Source: JAUICS01 sp964384335
Lineage (GTDB): Bacteria; Pseudomonadota; Alphaproteobacteria; Micavibrionales; Micavibrionaceae
NCBI GenBank assembly: GCA_964384335.1
Contig: CAYLKN010000018.1
Location: 1-42,609, forward strand
Length of the DNA stretch: 42,609 bases
Reading direction: 5' to 3'
In this document: positions 33,766-42,529 of the stretch, piece after piece
Numbering within the stretch: position 1 is the first letter of the stretch
Layout of the letters: each line of letters begins with the position of its first letter
Notes under the pieces: generated by a model
What the model was told of the DNA's origin: nothing
The model's input: only the letters and a program-made list of their open reading frames with translations
The model's database searches: none
Program-made: the position numbers and the translations under genes

Positions 33766-36167
33766 ATGACAGATCATTCAAAATTCATTGAAACTCATCA
33801 TAAAAAATCGATTAACCCCAAGCATGTTCAAAAAGAAAGATCCGGAAAAAAAGCCCTCTTTCATATTTCACTGATTGTTCTATTTGCCGTTCTTTATCTG
33901 GGGATCTGTATTTTTGTTGCCTATATTCTGGGTCTTAATACTGCCACTCTCGTTATTATCGCGATTTTGTTTACGGGTGCTTTCGGTCTTGCACTCATGA
34001 CCAGAAAGCTTTTGTATACTTTCAGCCTTCGGGAAAGGGAGCGCAATCTTCTCCATGAAGTTATTGAAGGCAGCCGGGGCGCAAGACTTATTACAAATCC
34101 GGAAGACAAGACAGTATATACCAATACAAAATTCAATGATCTTTGTAAGAATCACGGAGAGCCATGCCTTGAAACCCTTACGGCTATGTTCTCAAATAAT
34201 CCGGAAGCTCTGTCTCACTTCACATTTCTGGCCGACAAGGCGCATCGTGGTCTGACAGATTCGATTGAACTGAGCACAAAGCTTGATGACCATGAGCACT
34301 GGTTTTCTGTAACGGCCCAACCGGTTTCAGACTGGGAAGGTTTTATCCACTGGCGCATTGATGATATTACAGACAAAATACACGCCGAACGGTCAATACA
34401 CGAAGAGCGGGAAAAACTTATCGATTTTACCGATAACGCCCCTGTCGGGTTTTTTTCAGTAAACGAGAACGGGCGTTTTGTTTTTGTTAATGCGACTTTG
34501 GCACGTTGGCTTGGTGAAGATATAACCACTTTGCTTAACCGGGGCCACCTTCATCAATACATTGTTTCTCCGCCGGAAAAAGCCAAGCCCTATCAGATTG
34601 CTAACAATAACGATATGAAGCAGATCACGAAGCTGCGCATGAAAGGCCCGGCCGGGAAAAGTTTCATGGTTTCCGTCAATCAGATTATTGTCAAACTTCC
34701 CGACGGCAGCATAAGGACACGAGGGATTGCATATGATCTGACTTCTGAAGAAGAAATGGTAAAAGCCCTGAAAGCTTCTGAAGACCGTTTTCAGAGGTTT
34801 TTTGAGGAAGCGCCGCTTGGAATTATTATGGTCGGCCCAACCGGCAGGATCGATGATTGCAACGCGGCGATTGCTGCTCTGCTTGGCACGAAAATCAGTA
34901 AGCTTGAAGGCAGACTTCTTAAAGATATTATTGAGAATGATCAGGATTACGACACGTTGATGTCTGCCATGGAGAGAATTGACAAAAACAAAAATCTGAC
35001 TTCACCACTGGAAATTACACTTAATGAAAACGGTAACCCTGTTATATGTTCTGTTTATGCCCGCAAGTTTAAAAACGCAAGTGGAGATAATGAGGAAAAC
35101 ATAGTTCTTCATTTTATCGATTTGACGGAAAAGAAGTCATTGGAAGCACAGTTTGTCCAGTCCCAGAAAATGCAGGCTATCGGTCAGCTTGCAGGGGGTA
35201 TCGCACATGACTTCAACAATCTCCTGACTGCAATAACCGGGTTTTGCGATCTTCTTTTGCTGCGACACAAGCCCGGTGACCCTTCATTTGGAGATATCAA
35301 TCAGATTAAACAGAATACAAACCGGGCATCCAACCTGGTAAGGCAGCTTCTTGCATTTTCAAGGCAGCAGACTTTACAGCCGAAAGTGCAGTATATTTCG
35401 GATATTCTGACAGAAATTTCGAATCTGTTACGAAGACTTCTTGGGCCCAATGTCGAACTCGAACTCTCTCACGCGGCCAGTCTGGAAAAAGTAAGAGTGG
35501 ATGAAGGCCAGATTGAACAGGTGCTTATCAATCTTGCGGTAAATGCAAGAGATGCCATGGATAATACAGGTATATTAAAGATCGAAACCTTTACCTATGA
35601 AAACACTTCTATCGAAAAACATATCGATGACTACATGCCGCCGGGTCAATGGGTGGCGATATCCGTAACGGATACCGGCTGCGGTATGGATGCAGAAACG
35701 AAAAAACGTATTTTTGAACCCTTTTTTACAACCAAGGAGATCGGACAGGGAACGGGTCTGGGACTTGCGACCGTCTATGGTATCGTTCGCCAGACCGATG
35801 GTTATCTTGATGTCAAAACAGCACCTGGTAAAGGAACCACTTTTACAATTTACCTTCCGGCGGTATCGGCATCTGAGTTAAATGATGCAGAAACGGCAGA
35901 ACCGGAACAACAGGAAAAAACACGTGATCTTACCGGAACAGCAACAATTCTGCTGGTTGAGGATGAAGACGCAGTGAGAACTTTTGCCAGTCGTGCTTTA
36001 AAAAACAAAGGATATAAAGTTCTGGATGCCGGGTGTGCCGAAGACGCTCTTGATATCATACAAAAAGAAACGATCGAAACGATAGACCTCCTTATATCGG
36101 ACGTAATTATGCCGAACATGGACGGTCCAACTCTTGCAAAAAATGTGCGGGAAATGAACAAGGACCT
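33766..36167 (+). CDS. cckA: Hybrid histidine kinase CckA-like, 3' end missing in assembly gap
   Basis: Two transmembrane helices (about residues 27-50 and 56-74) are followed by three PAS-like segments between about 95 and 465. The His box GGIAHDFNNLLTAITGFCDLLL carries His481, and the long HisKA helix has RQLLAFSRQQTLQPK. The ATPase boxes include NLAVNARDAM, DTGCGMD and GTGLGLATVYGIV. A C-terminal receiver has phospho-acceptor Asp779 in LLISDVIMPNMDG. The HDFNNLL box and this order are diagnostic of CckA, the kinase above ChpT and CtrA. About 800 codons are seen; the rest of the receiver, probably 40-60 residues, is in the N run. Confidence 0.9.
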
Positions 36168-36267
36168 NNNNNNNNNNNNNNNNNNNNNNNNNNNNNNNNN
36201 NNNNNNNNNNNNNNNNNNNNNNNNNNNNNNNNNNNNNNNNNNNNNNNNNNNNNNNNNNNNNNNNNNN
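36168..36267. other. Assembly gap (100 N)
   Basis: Exactly 100 undetermined bases, a conventional placeholder for a scaffold gap of unknown true size. It removes the end of cckA and the 3' end of the convergent acetyltransferase gene; any small gene between them would also be missing. Confidence 0.99.
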
Positions 36268-36752
36268 GCAGACATCCGCAGATTTTTTTTCATCTCCATC
36301 AGTTTAAGAGACGTGTTGTCGTTAACTTCGAATTCAAACGTGTTAAGTGCATCATACCCGTTCTCCTCATAAAATCCGATACTGTTTATAGTTGAGAGCA
36401 GCCTGACAGATTTGTTTCCGTTTTTACGTATATGCCATTCGGCCTTGCGCAACAAAGCGGATCCTATTCCCTGATAGGCATACTCAGGATCAACATAAAT
36501 GTCGGTAATCTGATCCTCCTTGATTGCGCAAAAGCCGAAAACTATAAAATTATCCGTACACCTGGCAACAAAAATCTCTGCATCCTCATTCTGCATAGTT
36601 TCAAGTACATGAGGGATGTCAATATTCCCTACCCAGGCATTGATTTCATTTTCACTGTAATCACTCGGACCAAATGCTTCAATGGCTGCCGCCTGAACGG
36701 CGCACAGGTCCTCTACATCATCAAACCGGGCCTTCTTGATATCAAAATCCAT
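36268..36752 (-). CDS. GNAT family N-acetyltransferase, 3' end missing in gap
   Basis: About 161 residues are visible: KKARFDDVEDLCAVQAAAI at the start, then DIYVDPEYAYQGIGSALLRKAEWHI, which is GNAT motif A with the acetyl-CoA pyrophosphate loop QGIGSA, and SIGFYEENGYDALNTFEFEV as motif B. The substrate cannot be inferred. The ATG at 36752 is preceded by GGTGGG; the frame extends further upstream to 36821, but that stretch is not GNAT-like. The frame is still open at the assembly gap. It converges on cckA. Confidence 0.82.
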
Positions 36753-36911
36753 ATTTCCCACCTTTGCCTTTATATATATCCCACAAATATTAATTCTAAC
36801 GCATTTGCACAATTTACTCAAATTACGGCATAAAAACGTCGCTAATTGGCCTGTGCGGCAAGTGGAATCGATTTTCCGTTTAAGTCGTATAAAATTGCAG
36901 ATATATCCATT

Positions 36912-36942
36912 AAAAAACCCCGGCTCTTACGAACCGGGGTTT
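36912..36942 (-). terminator. Rho-independent terminator of the GcvT/DmdA-family gene
   Basis: On the minus strand AACCCCGG and CCGGGGTT form a perfect stem around a 10-nt loop, followed by TTTTTT. It lies 21 nt past the stop codon of the gene ending at 36963. Confidence 0.9.
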
Positions 36943-36962
36943 CAGGAGGAGAAAAAGATAAT

Positions 36963-38225
36963 TTAGGAAGCCGCCTTGGCGTTTGCAATAAGCTGTGATT
37001 TTGGAATTTCCTTGTTTGGATCCTTAAACGGCTTTGGCACTACTTCAGCATCAACGGTGCCATCTTTCGGCAGTCTCACTTTCAATCTGGTACCGATTTC
37101 AGAATATTTAACTGGAACAAATCCCATGGCAATATTGCTGTCAAGGCTAGGAGAATAAAAAGCACTTGTGACAAATCCGACATCGCTGTCATTTTCATCC
37201 GCGATGATCCAGAAGTCCTCATTGTACCATGTAAGAGGCTTTCCACCCAGTCTGATACCGACCAGCATTTGTTCAGGTCCCTTTTCCTTGAGTTTGGCCA
37301 GTGCCTCTTTACCAATGTAATCGGACTTTTCAAGATCAACCTGCCAGTCAAGACCGACTTCAAATGGGGTTGTTTCAATATCCATATCCTGACCGTAAGA
37401 CAAAATACCGGCCTCAAGACGGCGGATATGCGAAGGTGCAATCACCATAATATTGTGCGGCTCTCCCGCAGAAAGCATTCTTTCCCAGAATTCATCCGCA
37501 TACAGTGTGGCATCACGTAAATAAACCTCAAAACCGATTTCACCGGAGAAACCTGTACGTGAAATAACAACGCTCATTTCCATGGAACCGTCCTTTGATT
37601 TCAGCGTTGCTTCCATAAGGCCGTAATAACGGATATTCAAGATTTCCTCACCAAAAATGTCAACCATCATATCTTTAGCCTTAGGCCCCTGAATCTGAAC
37701 CGGTGCAACATCAAGCTCGCTTATTTCCACATTGTATTTCCGACCTGCATTCAAACCCTGCAGCCATAAAACGACATCGGAGTCGGAGATAGAAAACCAG
37801 AATTCATCCTCGGCAATACGAAGAAGGACAGGATCATTTATAATGCCGCCTTTTTCGTTACACAAAATGACATAGCGGGCCATTCCGGCAGGAAGCTTTT
37901 TATGAACGTCACGAGTGACAACCAAATTCACAAAATCTGCTGCATCTGGCCCTTTAACACAAATCTGACGTTCGACGGAAACATTCCACATTGAAACATG
38001 CTGCGTCAGATGTTCATATTCCTTCATAAGTCCGCCATCTTCAGGTTTTGCATATGCCCTTGGGTGATACATATGATTATAGACCGTGCAGCACCATGCA
38101 CCCGCTTCAAGAGATTTATGCCAGAAAGGTGATTTTCTGACACGTGTGGAAATCAGCATACGCATGCCTTCATCGCCACTTTGACGCACATTTACAGGGA
38201 TTTTACGATTTTTTACTTTCAACAT
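36963..38225 (-). CDS. GcvT/DmdA-family tetrahydrofolate-dependent aminomethyl- or demethyltransferase
   Basis: A 420-residue protein with the GcvT fold: the folate-binding domain (HVSMWNVSVERQICVKGPDAADFVN, DPVLLRIAEDEFWFSISDSD, APVQIQGPKAKDMM, SRTGFSGEIGFEVYL, RRLEAGILSYGQDMD) and the C-terminal barrel (MLVGIRLGGKPL, VGFVTSAFYSPSLDSNIAMGFVPV). It is closer in wording to DmdA and DmdA-like proteins than to the canonical glycine-cleavage T protein, and no gcvH or gcvP is adjacent. DmdA moves a methyl group from dimethylsulfoniopropionate to tetrahydrofolate, but many relatives have other or unknown substrates. The ATG at 38225, preceded by GGAAAGG, is chosen over the frame's first ATG at 38297. 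Confidence 0.82.
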   Translation of the reverse strand: MLKVKNRKIPVNVRQSGDEGMRMLISTRVRKSPFWHKSLEAGAWCCTVYNHMYHPRAYAKPEDGGLMKEYEHLTQHVSMWNVSVERQICVKGPDAADFVNLVVTRDVHKKLPAGMARYVILCNEKGGIINDPVLLRIAEDEFWFSISDSDVVLWLQGLNAGRKYNVEISELDVAPVQIQGPKAKDMMVDIFGEEILNIRYYGLMEATLKSKDGSMEMSVVISRTGFSGEIGFEVYLRDATLYADEFWERMLSAGEPHNIMVIAPSHIRRLEAGILSYGQDMDIETTPFEVGLDWQVDLEKSDYIGKEALAKLKEKGPEQMLVGIRLGGKPLTWYNEDFWIIADENDSDVGFVTSAFYSPSLDSNIAMGFVPVKYSEIGTRLKVRLPKDGTVDAEVVPKPFKDPNKEIPKSQLIANAKAAS

Positions 38226-38322
38226 TTTCGGGCCTTTCCAACTGGTGTTTGCGTTACGAATTAAACATAAGACTGCATAATTACAGCCCTGTTTCAACTA
38301 GTTCATCACATATACTTTAATG

Positions 38323-38352
38323 TTATCAGCAAAAAACTTTAACAATTGTCAA
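38323..38352 (-). promoter_or_regulatory. Candidate promoter of the GcvT/DmdA-family gene
   Basis: On the minus strand TTGACA (38347-38352) is followed, at 18-nt spacing, by TGATAA (38323-38328), about 98 nt before the ATG. It lies in the 313-nt gap between this gene and fdh. That gap otherwise holds only the fdh terminator and AT-rich sequence, so the two genes appear to be separately transcribed. Confidence 0.5.
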
Positions 38353-38486
38353 TTTGCGACATATATGTTTTTTTAAGGGGGATTTTATAGATCATTCAGA
38401 TCATTTTAAAACAAACACTTCGAAGATCTGTTTTTATTGCAGAGCATTAATGCGCCGCACAAATTTTTGTCATTTTCCGCCCGGCA

Positions 38487-38513
38487 AAATGGCCTGGGAA
38501 TACCAGGCCATTT
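38487..38513 (-). terminator. Rho-independent terminator of the formate dehydrogenase gene
   Basis: On the minus strand AATGGCCTGG and CCAGGCCATT pair perfectly around a short loop and are followed by a short T run. It lies 25 nt past the fdh stop codon. Confidence 0.8.
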
Positions 38514-38538
38514 GTAAAATGCATAGCGTATGGAACGT

Positions 38539-39744
38539 TTAGGTACCGGTTTTGAAAAGTGCTGCCTCTTCCGAACCGCCGGTGGTGTTGCCCGCACTGT
38601 ATGAATGCGCCCCGACACCCGCCAGCTTTCCGCCTTCGATAATCAGATATTCATCCCTGATTTTTTTCTGATTGAAAAAGCATTCCAGAATCTCCCGGAC
38701 ACCGGAGGCGTAGCGCGCTTGTGCAGACAAAGTAGTGCCGGATGTGTGCGGCGTCATGGCATGGTTAGGCATCGTGCGCCAGGGGTGATCTTTCGGTGCA
38801 GGCTGCGGGAACCAGACATCACCGGCGTATCCTGCAAGATGACCGTTTTCCAGTGCCCGGACGATAGCGTCCTTGTCACAGATTTTGCCGCGGGCGGTAT
38901 TTACCAGGTAAGAGCCTTTTTTCATTTTTGCAATCATAGTGTCATTGAACATATGTTCCGTTTCGGAATGAAGCGGACAGTTGATACTGACGACATCACA
39001 CTGCCCGACCATATCCTCAACGCTTTCATGGTAAATGAGGCCAAGTTCCTGCTCCTTTTCAATAGGGAGGCGATGGCGGTCCTGATAGTGAAGAGTCATG
39101 TCAAACGGAGCCAGCCTTTTAAGAACCGCATATCCGATCCTGCCCGCGCCTCCGACGGACCCGACATGCATACCCTCAACGTCATAGGCCCGTGCAACAC
39201 AATCCGCAATATTCCATCCCCTGTCCAGTATCATCTGGTAGGACGGAATGAAGTTGCGGACCAGCGCGAGGATTTGCATCACAACATGCTCGGCCACGGA
39301 TATGCTGTTGCAATACGTGACCTCCGCAACGGTAATGTTATGCTTTGCTGCGGCATCAAGATCCACGTGATCCGAACCTATTCCCGCAGTTACCGCAAGT
39401 TTTAGATTGGGTGCCTTTGCAATACGCTCCGCGGTAAGGTATGCCGGCCAGAAAGGCTGGGAAATAACAACATCCGCTTCAGGCAGATGTTTTTCAAATT
39501 CTGAGTCCGGGCCGTCTTTATCGGATGTAACGATAAATTCATGTCCCTGCCCTTCCAGAAACTTGCGCAGGCCAAGCTCGCCGGACACGCAGCCAAGAAG
39601 TTCACCGGGTTTGAAATCGATGGCATCCGGCGTTGGAAGGGTCATGCCGTCCGGATAATTTTTAAGTTCGGGAATGTCGTCCCTTGCATAATGTGGGGGA
39701 TATCCATTTTCCGGGTCATCGTATAAAACACATAAAATCTTCAT
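38539..39744 (-). CDS. fdh: NAD-dependent formate dehydrogenase (D-2-hydroxyacid dehydrogenase superfamily)
   Basis: This metal-free enzyme oxidises formate to CO2 with NAD+ in the cytoplasm. From the ATG at 39744 (GGAGG before it) the protein is 401 residues, the same length as the Pseudomonas sp. 101 enzyme, and matches it along its whole length. It has MKILCVLYDDPENGYP at the start, Asn146 in TYCNSISVAEHV, the nucleotide loop GGAGRIG (198-204), the NAD-selecting Asp222 in YQDRHRL, Arg285 in NTARGK, Gln314 in WFPQPAPKDHPW and His333 in TPHTSGTTL, plus the C-terminal SYSAGNTTGGSEEA. The frame opens 17 codons upstream, but those are not conserved. It probably removes formate released from C1-folate metabolism. 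Confidence 0.96.
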   Translation of the reverse strand: MKILCVLYDDPENGYPPHYARDDIPELKNYPDGMTLPTPDAIDFKPGELLGCVSGELGLRKFLEGQGHEFIVTSDKDGPDSEFEKHLPEADVVISQPFWPAYLTAERIAKAPNLKLAVTAGIGSDHVDLDAAAKHNITVAEVTYCNSISVAEHVVMQILALVRNFIPSYQMILDRGWNIADCVARAYDVEGMHVGSVGGAGRIGYAVLKRLAPFDMTLHYQDRHRLPIEKEQELGLIYHESVEDMVGQCDVVSINCPLHSETEHMFNDTMIAKMKKGSYLVNTARGKICDKDAIVRALENGHLAGYAGDVWFPQPAPKDHPWRTMPNHAMTPHTSGTTLSAQARYASGVREILECFFNQKKIRDEYLIIEGGKLAGVGAHSYSAGNTTGGSEEAALFKTGT

Positions 39745-39928
39745 GTTTGCCTCCGTTTTTTCCACGCGGGAAATGTGGTTTGATTTTTGCAGCATGACAA
39801 TACATACCGCCTCATGTTTTAGTATAGCGATCTGTGAAAAACGGGATTGTTTGTTTACGACGCCTGAGAAAACAAATTTATATGTTCAGTGTTTTTTCAG
39901 AGTGAACTCCAGGTATCTCTGCATCGGA

Positions 39929-40651
39929 CTATAAACCGGGCAACATCCAGACGGCCATCGCCATCATCATCAGATTTTCAGTAAGAGATATAAAGCCAAG
40001 CGGCACCTTGCTATTGCCGCCGACACAGGCACATTTCAAGTCCCGCTTATCAATATAAACGGCCTTGAATACCGATATGGCGCCAATTGTTCCAATGAAT
40101 AAGGCGGCCGGTGCCGCTATAATTGTCAGAAAACCGGAAATCATGGCGACGCCGGCCAGCATCTCCACAAACGGATAAACGTAAGAATATTTAACCCATT
40201 TCTGCGCCAGCAGATCATAATTCAGAAACTGAAGGCTGAAGGCCTCGAGATCGCCCAGTTTTTGTATGGCCAGAACGCACATGCTGATCGCGATGAACAG
40301 CTCAACAACCCTCACGCCATTTAACTCCCCCATTGCCCATGCCGTTGACAGTGCCATCAGGAATGTTGTTGCAAAGATCGCAATGATTGGCTTGTAGGTT
40401 GTGCCTTCCTGTTTTTTCCCGAAAAAGTCTTTTAAGTCATCATAGCCCCCGACACGTTTATCATCGATAAAGGTTTGCGGTGTGGTTTTTACGCCGTGCT
40501 TTTCTTTAAATTTATCTGTTTCTTCCCGGCTGGTCAGGGGATGATCTTCAACTTCATATCCCTTGCTTTTCAGCAAATCGATTGTTTTCTGACCATAAGG
40601 ACAAATATGTTTGTCCATGACCATACGGTAAACAATTGCTTTTTTTGACAT
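39929..40651 (-). CDS. Glutaredoxin-MauE/DoxX fusion membrane protein
   Basis: A 240-residue two-part protein. Residues 1-78 are a glutaredoxin fold with the active-site position CPYG (Cys17; the second cysteine of the usual CPYC is Gly) and the glutathione-site motif KTTPQTFIDDKRVGGYDDL. Residues 87-240 form four hydrophobic helices of the MauE/DoxX redox-associated family, with Cys207-Ala-Cys209 in DLKCACVGG before the last helix. The ATG at 40651 follows GGAGG; the first in-frame start at 40663 is a TTG within that site. It probably moves electrons between cytoplasmic glutathione and membrane or periplasmic thiols. It lies downstream of the MerT-like gene, beyond a hairpin. Confidence 0.85.
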   Translation of the reverse strand: MSKKAIVYRMVMDKHICPYGQKTIDLLKSKGYEVEDHPLTSREETDKFKEKHGVKTTPQTFIDDKRVGGYDDLKDFFGKKQEGTTYKPIIAIFATTFLMALSTAWAMGELNGVRVVELFIAISMCVLAIQKLGDLEAFSLQFLNYDLLAQKWVKYSYVYPFVEMLAGVAMISGFLTIIAAPAALFIGTIGAISVFKAVYIDKRDLKCACVGGNSKVPLGFISLTENLMMMAMAVWMLPGL

Positions 40652-40676
40652 TATTTCCTCCAATATTTTTAATGAA

Positions 40677-40710
40677 AAACAGGTCGAAAAGTTCCTAATT
40701 CGGCCTGTTT
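40677..40710 (-). terminator. Hairpin between the MerT-like and glutaredoxin-MauE genes
   Basis: On the minus strand AAACAGG/CCTGTTT and the inner CGAA/TTCG pair with one mismatched position, and TTT continues after the stem. It would end or reduce transcription from the MerT-like gene into the downstream fusion gene. Confidence 0.6.
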
Positions 40711-40716
40711 CGATAC

Positions 40717-41130
40717 TTATCCGTAGAATATGTCTGCCGCCAGAAACGCGAAGAAAAAGCCTGTCAGGTAGATCAGAATAGAGAATATCAATATCCCCCG
40801 GCTTATCTTTCTTAATCTCGCGCAGGCCTTTGCCTTAAGCGGATCTGCCGGACATGGCGCATGGCGCGCGCGCCATTGCATCACAATTGCTGCCGTGATG
40901 AGAACGCCCGCCACGGCAAAGACGATTTCCTTATATTCTGAAACAACCGATAGCCAAGGCGCAGCGCCCACCAGCCCGGCAAGAGCCGCCCCCATGCCGA
41001 GCGTAACCAGCAAGGCCGGCAGCGCGCAGCACAGCAACGTCCCTACGGAGGTAAAGAGCGAGAGTGACGGCAGAAGTGTCTGCCGCCACATGCTGACTTT
41101 GAGGGATGTCTCGGAATTATTCTTCGCCAT
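40717..41130 (-). CDS. MerT-like heavy-metal transport membrane protein
   Basis: A 137-residue protein with about three hydrophobic helices (roughly 22-57, 66-86 and 112-134). The vicinal Cys34-Cys35 pair in GTLLCCALPALLVTLGMG is the MerT signature for taking up Hg2+ from the periplasmic carrier and bringing it inward. A loop with two further cysteines (APCP and KACA, about 92-104) lies between helices 2 and 3, as in MerT. Its start overlaps the end of the HMA gene by 14 nt, so translation is coupled. The metal could be Hg2+ or another soft ion; no merA or merR is visible in the window. Confidence 0.83.
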   Translation of the reverse strand: MAKNNSETSLKVSMWRQTLLPSLSLFTSVGTLLCCALPALLVTLGMGAALAGLVGAAPWLSVVSEYKEIVFAVAGVLITAAIVMQWRARHAPCPADPLKAKACARLRKISRGILIFSILIYLTGFFFAFLAADIFYG

Positions 41131-41416
41131 GTCTGATTTCCTCTACGTTATAACCGGAATCCGTAATCAGTTCTGCGATTGTTTCATCGTCAAGGCTTTG
41201 CCCTTCATTAAAATGAATGGTGATAACCTTGGTATCCAGATCAACATTGATTGATTCCACGGCCTCCTCTTTACCAAACACTTTTTCCAGAGCGCGGGCG
41301 CAAAAGTCACAGATCAAGCCGTTGACATCGGCATAGACTGTGCCGCCCGGATGCATTGCAAAAGCCGGCATTGAGAGTGAAACAAGAAGTGCAGTTGTTA
41401 AAAGTAGTTTTTTCAT
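41117..41416 (-). CDS. Periplasmic heavy-metal-associated (HMA) domain protein, MerP-like
   Basis: A 99-residue exported protein. A signal peptide ends near PAFA (residue 20). One HMA ferredoxin-like domain follows, with the metal site GLICDFCARALEKVF in which Cys36 and Cys39 match the CxxC of MerP and CopZ. The usual GMTC is replaced by GLIC. It likely hands a soft metal ion to the overlapping MerT-like protein. It is the third gene of a four-gene minus-strand run beginning at 42503. Confidence 0.85.
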   Translation of the reverse strand: MKKLLLTTALLVSLSMPAFAMHPGGTVYADVNGLICDFCARALEKVFGKEEAVESINVDLDTKVITIHFNEGQSLDDETIAELITDSGYNVEEIRHGEE

Positions 41417-41439
41417 GGTTTTAATCCTTTCAATTTTGA

Positions 41440-42099
41440 TTAGTAACGAATGACATAGTTGAAAAGCACGTCGCCCTGATCGCTGATCCCGGTTTCCATT
41501 AAATGGACGCCTTTAAAAAAGCGCACAAGTGGTGTGACCGTGAATTTATTGTCATCTTCGGGTTCGTGCTCCACCTCCAGCATCAGCCAGGTATGCAGAT
41601 CGCCGTAATCCCCGATATAGGGGGCGATTCCGGCACGTGCCTTTTGATGGAATCCGTCATATATATCCCCGGCTTCGATATAGCGGTTTTCATAGGATAT
41701 GAAATAACGGCGGTCTTCCCAATCTGTGGCGATACCGGTAAAGGCGGCGGGGTCAATTTCCCCGTCAAACTTTCCGGCATCGCTGTACGCCGCGCCGATA
41801 CCCGATTTAAGATAAAGATTGGCCTGACTGTCCGGATTGTTCCAGCGTTTGAGAAGATTGTTCAGCTGAAATGCGTTGTGCCAGTAATCTTCATTACGGT
41901 GATAGGCCGAACGTAAACCGATTGAATATCTGGCCGTTGGCGAATAATGCAGATGAAAGGAATGCATATCCCCGTTATTCATCAGCATGGATGTCCAGCC
42001 TCCGGGATAAGAGACAGGCCGAGCCCCGGCATTATGTGGAATAATAAGCCCCATTCCAAGAAGGGCGCCCAAAAGGGCTGTAGAGTATAGAATTCTCAT
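41440..42099 (-). CDS. Exported, probably outer-membrane, protein of the metal cassette
   Basis: A 219-residue protein that I do not assign to a family. A signal peptide covers about 1-26 (cleavage near AGARP). The mature part alternates short polar and aromatic-rich strands (MHSFHLHYSPTARYSIGLRSAY, YFISYENRYIEAGD, TWLMLEVEHEP) and ends in VLFNYVIRY, with an aromatic C-terminal residue typical of outer-membrane beta barrels. GGAGG is just upstream of the ATG. It lies 23 nt before the HMA gene, so it may be a metal-related channel or sensor. Confidence 0.65.
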   Translation of the reverse strand: MRILYSTALLGALLGMGLIIPHNAGARPVSYPGGWTSMLMNNGDMHSFHLHYSPTARYSIGLRSAYHRNEDYWHNAFQLNNLLKRWNNPDSQANLYLKSGIGAAYSDAGKFDGEIDPAAFTGIATDWEDRRYFISYENRYIEAGDIYDGFHQKARAGIAPYIGDYGDLHTWLMLEVEHEPEDDNKFTVTPLVRFFKGVHLMETGISDQGDVLFNYVIRY

Positions 42100-42140
42100 G
42101 GAATCCTCCTGTTAAGTTGTTATTAAAAATTCAACAAAAA

Positions 42141-42503
42141 TCAGGAGGATAATTTTGGAGGGCGGCGCGGCGGTAAAAGGGTTATGGATACAGGAACATC
42201 GTGTAAAATTTCAATCTGCTGTTTTGAAAGATCAGGGCGCCTTAATATCTCGTAATCATTGATAATCGGGGTCTGGCTCATTGACACATGAAGACACAGA
42301 CATATTCCGTCACAATGTTTATTGCGGTCATTTGTATTCGGAAGATTTTCGTTATGACACGGCATGTCTGACTCCGCCTCCGTACCCATATCATGACCGA
42401 TTTCAGTGGCGTCGTGGTTAACACATGGCTTTGCCCGGGCGGACATCACGATCGTGTTCGCAAAAAACAGTACCATGAATACAAAAACCATCACTTTTCT
42501 CAT
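42141..42503 (-). CDS. Small exported Cys/His-rich protein, possible metal-binding factor
   Basis: A 120-residue protein with a hydrophobic signal segment (about 4-23, cleavage near ARAKP). A middle region is rich in His and Cys (PCVNHD, GHDMG, MPCHN and the cluster HCDGICLCLH at about 63-72). The tail ends PPRRPPKLSS. This composition resembles CopL and DUF2946-type leader or metal-binding proteins that precede copper or mercury genes, although I cannot assign a family firmly. It is the first gene of the cassette in the window, 41 nt before the outer-membrane-like gene. Confidence 0.6.
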   Translation of the reverse strand: MRKVMVFVFMVLFFANTIVMSARAKPCVNHDATEIGHDMGTEAESDMPCHNENLPNTNDRNKHCDGICLCLHVSMSQTPIINDYEILRRPDLSKQQIEILHDVPVSITLLPPRRPPKLSS

Positions 42504-42529
42504 TTTTACATTTTACACCAATAACATCA

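Noticed and set aside
36268..36372. Open frame after the N run in phase with cckA
   Set aside because: It is antisense to the conserved end of the acetyltransferase and does not resemble a receiver domain; the apparent continuity comes from the placeholder gap length.
36753..36821. N-terminal extension of the acetyltransferase frame
   Set aside because: The 23 extra codons are not GNAT-like, and a good ribosome binding site precedes the internal ATG at 36752.
38226..38297. N-terminal extension of the GcvT/DmdA-family frame
   Set aside because: GGAAAGG sits ahead of the ATG at 38225 and the upstream codons do not look like the family.
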